A stretch of DNA of 64,000 nt from Nonomuraea roseoviolacea subsp. carminata (GCF_024172185.1 NZ_JAMZEC010000001.1:3968001-4032000), one strand, 5' to 3'; positions 24,625-34,090 are shown, numbered from the stretch's first letter. Program-made: numbers and translations. The notes: generated by a model not told the origin, from the sequence alone.

Positions 24625-24657
24625 AAAGGCCCTCTCGGACGATCCGGGAGGGCCTTT
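24625..24657 (+). terminator. terminator after tRNA-Thr
   Basis: A 15-bp stem (AAAGGCCCTCTCGGA with TCCGGGAGGGCCTTT, one T-G pair) with a CGA loop lies 4 bases after the encoded CCA. Confidence 0.85.
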
Positions 24658-24740
24658 GACGTTGCATGGCCCGGTCCAGCGGAATCCTGTTGCCCGAGTT
24701 CCGGGCGTGCCTTTAGTGAGTGCCGGGCAGCGTCATCGGT

Positions 24741-25361
24741 ATGAATGGCAGAAGACGGACAAAGACCATCATCGGCACCATTTTCGCCGGCTCGGCCCTG
24801 CTCGCGGCCGCGGCCTGTGGGGAAGCTCGGATTCAGCCCAGTGCTGTCGAGGCGCCGCCCGCGGGAGACGCTGTGGCCGGCCTCATGTCATCGTCGGCGC
24901 CGCTCGCCGAGCCCAGCGGCGACTCCGGTCAGCAGTCCGGTGATACGGCCGGCGAGAGGGCGAGCGCCGCCGCCATGAACGCCGTCGAGGGCTCCAAGGT
25001 CCTCTCGATCCAGTCAGAGAACGGCGGCCGGATCTGGGAGGTGCAGCTGGCCGCATCCGACGGCACAGAGCGGCTGCTGGAGGTGGACACGTCGGGCAAG
25101 GTCTCGGCGGTCAGGGTCAAGGACACCGGCGAAGGGGAGAAGGCCAGGGTCATGGGCATCGTCAAGGACGCCGAGCTCACCTTCAAGGACGCGGCGGAGA
25201 AGGTGTCGACCGCGGTGCCGCAAGGCAAGATCCTCCACATGAGCTTGGACAGGTACGGCGACAACCTCCTCGTCTGGGACGCCGATGTCATCACCTCGGA
25301 CGGGGCGTGGCACGGGGTCAAGGTCGACGCCAAGACCGGCACCGTGACCAAGACCGGCTAG
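24741..25361 (+). CDS. PepSY-domain lipoprotein
   Basis: 206 aa from ATG 24741; the ribosome site is weak. The signal peptide ends LLAAAAC, a lipobox, so the protein is anchored outside. A Ser/Pro/Asp linker leads to two PepSY-like units: AAMNAVEGSKVLSIQ..ENGGRIWEVQLA..DGTERLLEVDTSGKV, and AAEKVSTAVPQGKILHMSLD..NLLVWDADVI..DGAWHGVKVDAKTG. PepSY modules often inhibit proteases or bind at the cell surface. It stands alone after the tRNA terminator. Confidence 0.82.
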   Translation: MNGRRRTKTIIGTIFAGSALLAAAACGEARIQPSAVEAPPAGDAVAGLMSSSAPLAEPSGDSGQQSGDTAGERASAAAMNAVEGSKVLSIQSENGGRIWEVQLAASDGTERLLEVDTSGKVSAVRVKDTGEGEKARVMGIVKDAELTFKDAAEKVSTAVPQGKILHMSLDRYGDNLLVWDADVITSDGAWHGVKVDAKTGTVTKTG

Positions 25362-25524
25362 TGAGGCTGCACTCGCCTCTGCGCGGCGCCATTCTGGGTG
25401 GCCGACGTGCCGACCTGCTCGCGACCGACCCGACCCGACCTGGCCCGACCAGACCCGTCTCCGGCCCGGCCCACCTGGCGCGACCCGGCCCGGAATGACG
25501 GAGCCGGCCTATATGGTCCCGGGC

Positions 25525-26295
25525 ATGAACTCCGCTTCTTCGAACATCTCGGGCTCGTGGCGAGCGCAGCTGACCGGCGCCTTCGAGATCCTGCTCGGCC
25601 GCCCGCTGACGAGTTTCGACGCCGACGCCGTCTACGCGACGTTCTTCGGCGGCGACCTCATCAACGAGCTCGGCTTCACGCGGGACACCGCCTGGGTGAA
25701 CGCGGCCGCCCTCGGCGGCGCCGAGCCGGTCGTCTGGGACTACCCGGTCTTCGACCTGGACGATCCGTTGCCGGCGTTCGACGCGAGCCGGTCGGTCTTC
25801 GAGTTCGACAAGGCCGGGCTGCCGCCGGCGTTCGAGGCGGATCTCGCGGCGGCGTGCTTCTCGGGCCGGCTCGTCCTGGGCGGCGACCTGGTTCCCCTGC
25901 TGGCACGGTACGACCTCACCGCGTCCGATCTGCGCGACACCTGGACCGCCTGCTACCCGCGGCTCGTCTCGGACGGCACCCTCTTCGACGCGATGCGGGT
26001 CGCCACCGCGCTCGGCACGGGCCCCGAAAGCCTCCTTCCCCTTGAGGCGGAGGCGGCCGAGGAGTGGCGGGAGGCGCTGGCCGACCTCACGCCGCCCGAG
26101 CTGTTCGCCCACCTGAGCTACTTCTGCACCGAAGGCGAGGAGGGGCTGATGTACCTGCGAACCGAGCGGTCGGGCGGCGACCTGCTCGCCGACGAGGGTT
26201 GCAGGCTGATCGCCAACTGGGAGGAGGGCCAGAGCCAGGTGGAGTTCGCGGTCGTCCAGGCCGGCGAGCTCCTGGCGGGGCCGCGTCAGTCCTGA
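25525..26295 (+). CDS. hypothetical protein
   Basis: 256 aa if ATG 25525 is used; ATGs at 25495 and 25513 would extend it by ten or four codons. No ribosome site is evident, and TATATGG (25509-25515) lies where a -10 box would give a leaderless message at 25525. The protein is acidic, without a signal or membrane segment, and contains FEILLGRPLTSFDADAVYATFFGGDLINELGF, and later SDGTLFDAMRVATALG. I recognise no family. The upstream DNA (25424-25495) is a low-complexity run of CGACC words. Confidence 0.55.
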   Translation: MNSASSNISGSWRAQLTGAFEILLGRPLTSFDADAVYATFFGGDLINELGFTRDTAWVNAAALGGAEPVVWDYPVFDLDDPLPAFDASRSVFEFDKAGLPPAFEADLAAACFSGRLVLGGDLVPLLARYDLTASDLRDTWTACYPRLVSDGTLFDAMRVATALGTGPESLLPLEAEAAEEWREALADLTPPELFAHLSYFCTEGEEGLMYLRTERSGGDLLADEGCRLIANWEEGQSQVEFAVVQAGELLAGPRQS

Positions 26296-26454
26296 CGTCC
26301 ACACCGGACTCGCCTCACGGGACGATGGCGCAGAACACCGAGAGCGCCCGATACCTGACGAAAGTCATGGTCAGAGCCTGCCGATCGGGCGCTGCCCGGC
26401 CGCCTCACCGGCTTCTAGCGTTCGTACGCCGACGAACGAACAGCTTGAGGAACC

Positions 26455-27990
26455 ATGATGAAGACCGGAAAGAGCGCCGCCATCGCCGTTCTGACAGGGG
26501 CGTTGCTGCTGACAGGCGCGACAGCCGCGACCGCCTCCCCGAAGACACCCCATGGGTCGAACGCGCCGAAGGCCGGCGAGCTGACCGCCGCCACCATCGA
26601 CGCCTACATGCGAGACTACGCCCAGCGGACCGGCCTGCCCGGCGCGCTGGTCGCGGTCACCAAGGGCGATCAGGTCGTCCAAGTCGCGGGCTACGGCCAC
26701 ACGGCCGACGGCCAGGCGATCACCAAGGACACCCCGATGCCGCTCGCCTCGCTCTCCAAGTCGTTCACCGCCCTGGCGGTGCTGCGACTCGCCGACCAGC
26801 ACAAGATCAGCCTGGACGAGCCCGTCCGGAGCTACCTGCCGGAGTTCACCATGGCCGACCCCCGCGCCGGGAAGATCACGGTGCGGCAGCTCCTCCAGCA
26901 GACCTCGGGCATGAGCGACCGGACCTTCCCCGAGCTGACCCTCCCCGCGCCGGACACCCTCAAGGACGCCGTCGCGATGCTGCGGACCGCCCCGCTCGCC
27001 ACCGACCCGGGCACCAAGATGGCCTACCACAACCCCAACTACGCCGTCGCGGCCCGGCTGACCGAAGTGGTGACCGGGATGCCGTTCGGCGACTACCTGG
27101 CCGCCAGCGTGTTCCGCCCGCTCGGGATGACGTCCACCACCACCGTGAACACCACCCGCGACCACCCCGGCGGGGCCGCCGGCTACATCCGCGCGTACGG
27201 CCGGGTGCTGGAGCGCGGACACCCGAAGTGGTTCGTCAACGGCAGCGCCGGCGTCGTCAGCACCGCCGCCGACCTGGCGAAGTGGCTCATCGCGCAGAAC
27301 GGCTCCAGCCGCGCCTTTCCCGAGCGAACCGTGAAGACCGCCCAGACCCCGTCCGGCGTGGGCGGCAGCACGTACGGCATGGGCTGGCAGGCCGGGAAGA
27401 CCGCCGGCGGAGCGCCCGAGCTCCAGCACACCGGCTGGCTGCTCACCCACAACTCCGCCCAGACCCTGCTGCCCCAGAGCGGGTACGGCATCGCCGTCGT
27501 CACCGACACCGGGATGATCTCCGGCGACGACGCGCTCCTCATCACCGACGGCCTGATCGACATCATCGAAGGCCGCCCCGACGCCGGCGCGGCACCCTTC
27601 ACCATGTCCGCCGACCCCTGGCTCGCCGGTCTGTCCCTGCTCAACCTCGGACTGGGCGTCCTCGGAGTGCTGCGCGCCCGCCGCTGGGCCCGCCGCCGCG
27701 CGGGTCGCCCCGTGTGGCGGCTGATCGCCCGCCTGGTCCCGTACGTGCTGCCGATCGCCCTCTTCGCCGGCCTCGCGGACCTGATCGGCCTCCTGATGAA
27801 CAGGGTCGGCACGATGGAGATGATCACGTACGTCTGGTTCGCGCTCTACGTCTGGGCCGCCACCGCCGCGCTGGCCGCCACCGCCGTCATCGTCGCCCGC
27901 ACCGTCCACACCGTCCGCGCCCGCCGCCCGCATGTGCGACAGGAGCCCGGCGTCGGCGTGGCCGAACCGACAGCGCCCTTCCAGGCGTGA
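26455..27990 (+). CDS. membrane serine hydrolase (beta-lactamase/class C PBP family)
   Basis: 511 aa from ATG 26455 after GAGGAA. A signal peptide (to about residue 28, ATAS) precedes a class C beta-lactamase/AmpH-like domain with S99-x-x-K102 (SLSK), Y-x-N in AYHNPNY, and HTG in LQHTGW. After residue 385 come four hydrophobic helices separated by an Arg-rich loop (RARRWARRRAGR), placing the catalytic domain outside and the tail in the membrane. Such proteins are D-aminopeptidases, esterases or peptidoglycan-active; the substrate is unknown. A second, soluble serine hydrolase gene converges on it. Confidence 0.88.
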   Translation: MMKTGKSAAIAVLTGALLLTGATAATASPKTPHGSNAPKAGELTAATIDAYMRDYAQRTGLPGALVAVTKGDQVVQVAGYGHTADGQAITKDTPMPLASLSKSFTALAVLRLADQHKISLDEPVRSYLPEFTMADPRAGKITVRQLLQQTSGMSDRTFPELTLPAPDTLKDAVAMLRTAPLATDPGTKMAYHNPNYAVAARLTEVVTGMPFGDYLAASVFRPLGMTSTTTVNTTRDHPGGAAGYIRAYGRVLERGHPKWFVNGSAGVVSTAADLAKWLIAQNGSSRAFPERTVKTAQTPSGVGGSTYGMGWQAGKTAGGAPELQHTGWLLTHNSAQTLLPQSGYGIAVVTDTGMISGDDALLITDGLIDIIEGRPDAGAAPFTMSADPWLAGLSLLNLGLGVLGVLRARRWARRRAGRPVWRLIARLVPYVLPIALFAGLADLIGLLMNRVGTMEMITYVWFALYVWAATAALAATAVIVARTVHTVRARRPHVRQEPGVGVAEPTAPFQA

Positions 27991-28166
27991 GGCGCCATTT
28001 GTCGAACCGGCGTCCTGTCTTCCCTTGCCCGTGCTCGGCAGCACGTCGCCGCCGGGGCCGAGGGCCAAGCTCCGCACCTCTCCACTGTGCTGCTTCAGCA
28101 GGTGAAGTGTCCGGCGCGGGGCTCTCTGGAGGCGTGTCCACCAGGGTTCCGAGCTGTGAGCGTGGC

Positions 28167-29255
28167 TCAGTCGGCAGGGCCGAACTCGGCCTCCAGCACC
28201 CCCATGAACAGGCTGATCGGATCGTTCCAGTCGCCGTTGACGTTCTGGACGACCATGCGCTCCCCGTCGCGCGTGCCGTACGCGAAGGAGAACGAGCCGT
28301 TGATGGCGCCGCCCATGCCCCAGACCGTCCGGCCGCCGGGCAGCCGCAGCGAGGACATGCCGAGGCCGTAGGCGGGCGTGCCGGGGATCCACTTGCCCTC
28401 GGGGGTGGGCTCGGCGGCGAACATCTCCTCGTGCTGCGCCCGCGGCAGGAGCTCGCCCTTGAGCAGGGCGGTGAAGAAGCGGTCGAGGTCGGCGGCGTGG
28501 GACACCATGCCACCGGCGGCCCAGCCGACGGAGACGTTCATGTCGGTGACGTCGTGTACCTCGGCGTCGGCGTCGGGAGCGTAGTTCGTGGAGTAGTGGC
28601 GGGCGTGCGGGCCGTGGATCCCCACCTCGTCGCCGGGCACGTACGTCCCGGTCAGGCCGAGGGGGCGGACGACGCGGCGCGAGACCTGCTCGGCGAACGT
28701 CTCGCCGGTCACCCGCTCGATGATCATGCCGGCGAGGACGTAGCCGGTGTTGGTGTAGGTCCAGCCCTGGCCGGGCGCGAAGTCGGGAGCGTGGGACATG
28801 GCGGTCCGCACCAGTTGCTCGGGGGTGTGGTGGTCGTAGCGGTGCTTGAGGAAGGCCGGGCCGTAGTAGCGGCGCAGCATGTCCGGGTCGAGGGAGTAGT
28901 TGCTGATGCCGCTCGTCATGTTGAGCAGTTGCCTGACGGTGATGGCGCGGCCGTCGTGCCCGTTGCCGCTCACCAGGCCGGGCAGCCAGGCGTCGACCGT
29001 GTCGTCGAGGCTCAGCTTGTCCTCGGCGGCCAGTTGCAGCACGACCGTGGCCGTGAAGGTCTTGGTGATGCTGCCGACGCGGAAGCGTTCCTCGGGCCGG
29101 CGCCGCTCGCCGGTGCCGGTGTCGGCGACGCCGGCGGTGCCGAACCGGGCGTCCTCGCCGTCGCGGACGATCGCGAGGATGCCGGGCAGGCGGCGCTCGG
29201 TCACGGCTCGGTCGAGCGCCTGCTGGACGGTGGGACGGGGGAAGGTGGTGGCCAT
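28167..29255 (-). CDS. cytosolic serine hydrolase (beta-lactamase family)
   Basis: 362 aa from ATG 29255, eight bases after AGGGAG. No signal peptide. The motifs are S62-x-x-K65 (SITK), Y-x-N in WTYTNTGY and a GMGG in place of the third KTG/HxG box. The family includes esterases and D-Ala-D-Ala peptidases such as the Streptomyces R61 type. The third box and cytosolic location favour an esterase or amidase. It is divergent from the IS30-HTH/MarR regulator, which may control it. Confidence 0.87.
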   Translation of the reverse strand: MATTFPRPTVQQALDRAVTERRLPGILAIVRDGEDARFGTAGVADTGTGERRRPEERFRVGSITKTFTATVVLQLAAEDKLSLDDTVDAWLPGLVSGNGHDGRAITVRQLLNMTSGISNYSLDPDMLRRYYGPAFLKHRYDHHTPEQLVRTAMSHAPDFAPGQGWTYTNTGYVLAGMIIERVTGETFAEQVSRRVVRPLGLTGTYVPGDEVGIHGPHARHYSTNYAPDADAEVHDVTDMNVSVGWAAGGMVSHAADLDRFFTALLKGELLPRAQHEEMFAAEPTPEGKWIPGTPAYGLGMSSLRLPGGRTVWGMGGAINGSFSFAYGTRDGERMVVQNVNGDWNDPISLFMGVLEAEFGPAD

Positions 29256-29383
29256 GACAAGCAGCTCCCTGCGATCGCCGATCATTTTCCCGAACACGTG
29301 AAAGCTACATTGCGTTTCTCGCCGCTTCAATGTTCGATGGCATCCGTAAAGCGCGTATAGGCAGCTCATGCAGTAGATAATTC

Positions 29384-29427
29384 TTGCAATGAGGTTGTCG
29401 GTTAACGCAAAGATGTGTTGCAATGAG
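29384..29427. promoter_or_regulatory. paired direct repeats in the hydrolase-regulator gap
   Basis: TTGCAATGAG occurs at 29384-29393 and 29418-29427, 34 bases apart, in an unusually AT-rich divergent intergenic region, close to the regulator start. They are candidate binding sites on the same helix face (about three turns). Confidence 0.4.
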
Positions 29428-29488
29428 ATGGCGGTGAATGCATACTGACGGCGTCCCACCACCCGTACGAGGGAAGGAGGCGGCGCGC

Positions 29489-30325
29489 ATGCCTGGCGGC
29501 AGGCTCACCCAGCCGGAACGCAGGCGCATCGCGGCCGGGCTGGCCGAGGGGCTCAGCTACTCCGAGATCGCCCGAAGCCTGCGGCGGCCCACCTCGACCG
29601 TCACCCGCGAGATCGCCCGCAACGGCGGCCCCTCCGGCTACCAGCCCGACCGGGCCCACCTGGCCACCGAGCGGCGCGCCCGGCGGCGCAAGCCGGGTGT
29701 CCCCGCGCGGCCTGCGCGAGTCCCGGCCGCGGCGCACGGGCGCGACCCCGAAGCGGTGGACGAGCTCCTGCGCGGCCTCACCGCGCTGCTCGCCACCACC
29801 GGGCTGCCGCGGATGATGGCCGGGGTGCTGGCCTGCCTGTACACGAGCGACAGCGGCAGTCTCACCTCGGCCGAGCTGGTCCAGCGGCTGCGGGTCAGCC
29901 CGGCCTCGATCTCCAAGGCCGTCGGCTATCTGGAGGAGCAGGAGCTGATCCGGCGCGAGCGTGACCCGCGGCGGCGGCGCGAGCGCTACGTCTGCGACAA
30001 CGGGGCCTGGTATCGGGCGTTGCTGGCCAGCGCCAGGGTGAGCGCCGAGCTGGCCGACCTCGCGGAGCGGGGAGTAGGCGTCCTCGGACCGGCCACACCC
30101 GGCGGCGCCCGGCTGGAGGACATGAGCCGGATCCACCGCCACCTCAGCCACGACCTCCTCCAGCTGACCGAGCGCTGGAGGCCGCTCCTCGTGAGTGAGC
30201 CGTTTCTCGTGGGCGAGCCGCTTCTCATGGGCGAAAAGGGACGACCCCCGGCCGCCGAAGCGGGCCGGGGGTCGTCGGCGATCCCGTCGGGAGACGGGAT
30301 CAGGGAGGCGTGGATCAGCCGGTGA
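29489..30325 (+). CDS. regulator with an IS30-type HTH joined to a MarR-like winged helix
   Basis: 278 aa from ATG 29489 after GAAGGAGG. Residues about 5-50 (LTQPERRRIAAGLAEGLSYSEIARSLRRPTSTVTREI) match the HTH of IS30 transposases. Then a basic linker, and a MarR/GbsR-like domain with LTSAELVQRLRVSPASISKAVGYLEEQELIRRERDP and the wing RRRERY. No transposase catalytic residues follow, so it is a regulator rather than a mobile element. The last 30 codons run through the hairpin terminator of the convergent ABC operon and overlap its stop by 11 bases, so the tail may be a late extension. Confidence 0.75.
   Translation: MPGGRLTQPERRRIAAGLAEGLSYSEIARSLRRPTSTVTREIARNGGPSGYQPDRAHLATERRARRRKPGVPARPARVPAAAHGRDPEAVDELLRGLTALLATTGLPRMMAGVLACLYTSDSGSLTSAELVQRLRVSPASISKAVGYLEEQELIRRERDPRRRRERYVCDNGAWYRALLASARVSAELADLAERGVGVLGPATPGGARLEDMSRIHRHLSHDLLQLTERWRPLLVSEPFLVGEPLLMGEKGRPPAAEAGRGSSAIPSGDGIREAWISR
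30241..30275 (-). terminator. terminator of the peptide ABC operon
   Basis: ACGACCCCCGGCC (30241-30253) and GGCCGGGGGTCGT (30263-30275) form a perfect 13-bp stem. Read on the minus strand it is followed by CCCTTTTC, so it terminates the operon ending at 30315. It lies inside the 3' end of the opposite gene. Confidence 0.85.
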
Positions 30326-32024
30326 AGCCGACGATCGCGTAGTCCAGCGACTGGTAGCCCTTGGCGCCCCAGTTCGCCAGCGTCTTCTTGGTCGCCTGGA
30401 TGTCGGGGCGCTGGTACAGCGGGATCGTGTGCACCATGTCCCAGATCAGCTTGTCGGCGGCGTTGGCCTTCTCGATGGCCTTGGCCGGGTCCATCTCGCT
30501 GACCGCGGCGTCGATCGCGGCGTCGAGCGCCGGGTCGCTGCCCTTCGGGAAGTTGCTCTCGGAGCCGGTCTTGTAGATCTGCGGCAGGGAGCCCATCGGC
30601 AGCGGCGTGCCGATCCACGAGAACGGAACCAGGTCGAAGTCGCCCTTGATGATGTAGTCCGTGAAGAACTTGTCATCGGGGACCGGGCGGATCGTCAGCT
30701 TGATCCCGGCCTCCTTGAGCATGGCCTGGGTGAGCTCGCCCTCGGTCTTGGCGTACGGCAGGCCCGCCGGGACGGTGAAGCTCAGCGCGAACTCCTTGCC
30801 GTCCTTCTTGCGGTAGTCGCCCTCCTGCTTCCAGCCGGCCGCGTCGAGCAGCTCCTTGGCCTTGGGCAGGTTGTACTTGCCGAGGTCGCCGGAGTTGTCG
30901 ACGTAGCCCTTGTGGTTGTTCATGAAGACGTGGTTGCCGAGCGTCTGCAGCGGCCAGTCCATGTCCTTCAGGTCGGACTGCGTGATCACGTCACGGTTGA
31001 TCGCGTACTCGACGGCCTGGCGGACCGACTTGTCCTTCAGGAACGGGCTCTGGTTGTTGACCGTGATGTGCCGCCAGTTCGGGCTGAGCGCCTTGCGGAT
31101 GTCCACGTTCGGGACTTCCTTGGCCCGCTTGAGGTCGGCGGGGCTGCCCGGCGGGACCTCCACGCCGTCGAGCTCGCCGTTGGCGAAGGCGTTGACCTGC
31201 GCGGCGGGCGTCTCGATGGTCCGGAAGATGATCTTGTCGAGCTTGGCCTTCTTGCCCCACCACTTGTCGTCACGCACGACGGTGAGGGTCTTGGTGGCCT
31301 CGTCGATCTTCTCCACCTTGAAGGGCCCGGCGGTGATCGGGATCTTCTGCAGGTAGTTCTTCTCCTCGGCCTCCGGCGTCTCGTTCGCCGAGGCGGGGTA
31401 GAAGTGCGGCGAGCGCGAGAGCAGGCCCTTCCAGTCCGGGTACTGCTTGGCGAAGGTCATGACGGCGACCTTGTCCGAGGAGCCCTTGGTGACCGACTCG
31501 ATCCGGTCCCAGCCGTCGGTGGAGGCCGGCTTGTACTTCTTGTTCTTGCCGTTGTTGGCCTTCCACATGCCCTCGACGTCTTTCCACGTCATCGGGGTGC
31601 CGTCGGACCACGTGGCCTTGTCGTTGAGGGTCCAGGTGACGACCTGCTTGCCGGAGGACGTGTCCATCTTCACGTCGGTCAGGTAGTCCGGGTTCGGCGT
31701 GAAGTTCGCCTCGGAGTCGGACACCATCAGCTGCGGCATGATCGGGTCGAGCATGTCGGCCGTGTCGGCCTGGTTGCCGTCGACGTGGTTGCCGTTCCAC
31801 TGGGTCGGCCACTGGCCGACCGCGAGGGTCAGGGTGCCGCCGTCCTTGACCTGCTCGTACGGGACCGGGTTGATGCTGATGGCCGGGGTCTCGGACATCT
31901 GCTTCTGCGCCTGCTGGGACTGCTCGGCGCTCGGCTTCTTCGCCTCGCCGCCACCGCCGCCGCAGGCCGCGACGGCCATGGCGAGGAGTGCGATTCCCGC
32001 CGCCGCCCGGTATCCAACCTTCAC
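30315..32024 (-). CDS. peptide/opine ABC transporter substrate-binding protein
   Basis: 569 aa from GTG 32024, shortly after AGGAGGA. The lipobox is AVAAC, followed by polyglycine. The SBP_bac_5 fold is shown by DGGTLTLAVGQWPTQWNGN, TWTLNDKATWSDGTPMTWKDV, the repeated LDKIIFRTI, and SVRQAVEYAINRDVI. It binds oligopeptides or similar ligands outside and delivers them to the permeases. It is the last gene of the operon, an unusual order since the binding protein usually comes first. Its start overlaps the ATPase stop (GTGA). Confidence 0.93.
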   Translation of the reverse strand: MKVGYRAAAGIALLAMAVAACGGGGGEAKKPSAEQSQQAQKQMSETPAISINPVPYEQVKDGGTLTLAVGQWPTQWNGNHVDGNQADTADMLDPIMPQLMVSDSEANFTPNPDYLTDVKMDTSSGKQVVTWTLNDKATWSDGTPMTWKDVEGMWKANNGKNKKYKPASTDGWDRIESVTKGSSDKVAVMTFAKQYPDWKGLLSRSPHFYPASANETPEAEEKNYLQKIPITAGPFKVEKIDEATKTLTVVRDDKWWGKKAKLDKIIFRTIETPAAQVNAFANGELDGVEVPPGSPADLKRAKEVPNVDIRKALSPNWRHITVNNQSPFLKDKSVRQAVEYAINRDVITQSDLKDMDWPLQTLGNHVFMNNHKGYVDNSGDLGKYNLPKAKELLDAAGWKQEGDYRKKDGKEFALSFTVPAGLPYAKTEGELTQAMLKEAGIKLTIRPVPDDKFFTDYIIKGDFDLVPFSWIGTPLPMGSLPQIYKTGSESNFPKGSDPALDAAIDAAVSEMDPAKAIEKANAADKLIWDMVHTIPLYQRPDIQATKKTLANWGAKGYQSLDYAIVGFTG

Positions 32025-34090
32025 TGTTCCTCCTGGTGTTCCGAGGCCGTGATGACCTCGATCTCCTCCGCGTAGTGGCAGGCGGCGCCGTGATCCTTGG
32101 CGCGCGCGAGCCGGGCAACCGAGGGCTCTTCGTCCACACACCGCCGCTTGTCCGCCTCGCTCAGGCGGGCGAACTTGGGGCAGCGGGTACGGAACCGGCA
32201 TCCCGATGGGGGATCGGCCGGACTGGGCAGGTCGCCTTCGAGCAGGATCCGCTTGCGGCTGCGCTCCATCTCCGGGTCGGGCAGCGGGATCGCCGAGAGC
32301 AGCGCCTGCGTGTAGGGGTGGGCCGGCCGGTCGTAGACGTTCTCGACGGCGCCGATCTCGGCGATCCGCCCCAGGTACATGACCGCGACCCGGTCGGCGA
32401 GGTGCCGCACCACGGCCAGGTCGTGCGCCACGAACAGGTACGACAGCCCGAGCCGGTTCTTCAGCTCCTCCAGCAGGTTGATGACGCCCGCCTGGATGGA
32501 GACGTCGAGCGCGGAGACCGGCTCGTCCAGCACGATGAGCTTGGGCTCCAGCGCGAGGGCGCGGGCGATGCCGATGCGCTGCCGCTGGCCGCCGGAGAAC
32601 TGCTGCGGGTAGCGCTCGGCGTGCTCGGGCGCCAGCCCGACCAGCGTGAGCAGCTCGGCCACGCGCTGGGACACGTTCTTGCGCCCGTGGGCGCGCAGCG
32701 GCTCGGCGATGATGTCGCCGACCGGCATGCGCGGGTCGAGCGCCGCCATCGGGTCCTGGAAGACGATCTGCAGGTCGCCGCGCAGCGCCTTGCGGGCCGC
32801 CTTGTCCAGCCGGGAGCTGTCCTTGCCGAGCACGACGACCCGGCCGCTCTGCGGGGGCGTGAGCTGCATGATCTGCTGGAGCGTGGTCGTCTTGCCGCAG
32901 CCCGACTCGCCGACGAGGGCCAGCGTCTCGCCCTCGGCGATGTCGAACGTGATGCCGTCGACGGCGTGGACCGTGCCCACGCGCCGCTTGAACACCGCGC
33001 CCTTCATCAGCGGGTAGTGCCGGACGAGGTTGTCGAGCTCCAGCACGGTCTCGCGCTCCTCGCGCGGGACGCGGGCCACGTCGCTCGGCGGGATGACCGG
33101 CACGGGGAAGACGTCGGCGCCGGTCATGCCCTTGTGCTCGATCTCGCGCGAGCGGATGCAGGCGACGTACCGGCCGCCGCCGATCTGGGTGAGCGGCGGC
33201 TCCTCGTCGTCGCACGCGTCGATGTGCATCGGGCAGCGCGGCGCGAACGGGCAGCCGGGCGGCAGCGCCGCCGGCGACGGCGGGTTGCCCTCGATGGGGA
33301 CGAGCGTGTCCTGCTCGCCGTCGACCCGGGGGATCGAGGCCAGCAGGCCCATCGTGTACGGCATGCGCGGCCGGTAGTAGATGTCGTCCACGACGCCCTG
33401 CTCGACGGGCCGGCCCGCGTACATGACGAGCACCCGGTCGGCCATGCCGGCGATGACGCCCAGGTCATGCGTGATCATCACGATGCCGGCGCCGGTCTCG
33501 GCCTGGGCGGTCTTGAGCACCTCCAGGACCTGCGCCTGGATGGTGACGTCCAGGGCGGTGGTGGGCTCGTCGCAGATGAGCAGGTCGGGGTCGTTGGCGA
33601 TGGCCATCGCGATCATCGCGCGCTGGCGCATGCCGCCGGAGAACTCGTGCGGGAACGCCTTGGCCCGCACGTCCGGGTGCGGGATGCCGACCAGGTCGAG
33701 CAGCTCGACGGCGCGCCTGGCGGCCTTGTCCTTGCCGACCTTCTGGTGGACGCGGACGGCCTCGGCGATCTGCTCGCCGATCGTGTAGACGGGGGTGAAC
33801 GCCGACAGCGGGTCCTGGAAGATCATGCTGATCGCCTTGCCGCGGACCCGGGTGAGCTCACCCTCCTCCATGCCCAGCAGCTCCTGGCCGTGCAGCTTCA
33901 CCGAGCCGCTGACCACGGCGTTCTGCGGGAGCAGGCCCATGATGGCCAGCGAGGTCACGGACTTGCCGGAGCCGGACTCGCCGACGATGCCGAGCACCTC
34001 GCCCTGGGCGACGTCGTAGCTGACGCCCCGCACGGCCTGGATCCCGCCGGGGAAGGTGACGGTGAGGTCGCGGACCTCCAAGATGCTCAT
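32021..34090 (-). CDS. fused dipeptide ABC ATPase (DppD-DppF type)
   Basis: 689 aa with two complete ATPase domains. Domain 1 (about 1-330) has GESGSGKS, SGGMRQR and LLICDEPTTALDV. Domain 2 (about 345-680) has GESGCGKT, SGGQRQRIGIARAL and LIVLDEPVSALDV. Each ends with the oligopeptide-transporter C-terminal motif, with cysteines in CPFAPRC and CRFRTRC that in relatives can hold an iron-sulfur cluster. Normally these are two genes; the fusion fixes their one-to-one ratio. ATG 34090 overlaps the upstream permease stop (ATGA). Confidence 0.93.
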   Translation of the reverse strand: MSILEVRDLTVTFPGGIQAVRGVSYDVAQGEVLGIVGESGSGKSVTSLAIMGLLPQNAVVSGSVKLHGQELLGMEEGELTRVRGKAISMIFQDPLSAFTPVYTIGEQIAEAVRVHQKVGKDKAARRAVELLDLVGIPHPDVRAKAFPHEFSGGMRQRAMIAMAIANDPDLLICDEPTTALDVTIQAQVLEVLKTAQAETGAGIVMITHDLGVIAGMADRVLVMYAGRPVEQGVVDDIYYRPRMPYTMGLLASIPRVDGEQDTLVPIEGNPPSPAALPPGCPFAPRCPMHIDACDDEEPPLTQIGGGRYVACIRSREIEHKGMTGADVFPVPVIPPSDVARVPREERETVLELDNLVRHYPLMKGAVFKRRVGTVHAVDGITFDIAEGETLALVGESGCGKTTTLQQIMQLTPPQSGRVVVLGKDSSRLDKAARKALRGDLQIVFQDPMAALDPRMPVGDIIAEPLRAHGRKNVSQRVAELLTLVGLAPEHAERYPQQFSGGQRQRIGIARALALEPKLIVLDEPVSALDVSIQAGVINLLEELKNRLGLSYLFVAHDLAVVRHLADRVAVMYLGRIAEIGAVENVYDRPAHPYTQALLSAIPLPDPEMERSRKRILLEGDLPSPADPPSGCRFRTRCPKFARLSEADKRRCVDEEPSVARLARAKDHGAACHYAEEIEVITASEHQEEQ

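Noticed and set aside
26064..29360. A 1098-codon plus-strand open frame across both serine hydrolases
   Set aside because: The translation is Arg/Pro-rich noise, and genuine active-site motifs are in the other frames.
29489..29640. An IS30 insertion sequence
   Set aside because: Only the HTH is present. There is no catalytic domain, no terminal inverted repeats are seen, and the frame continues into a MarR-like domain.
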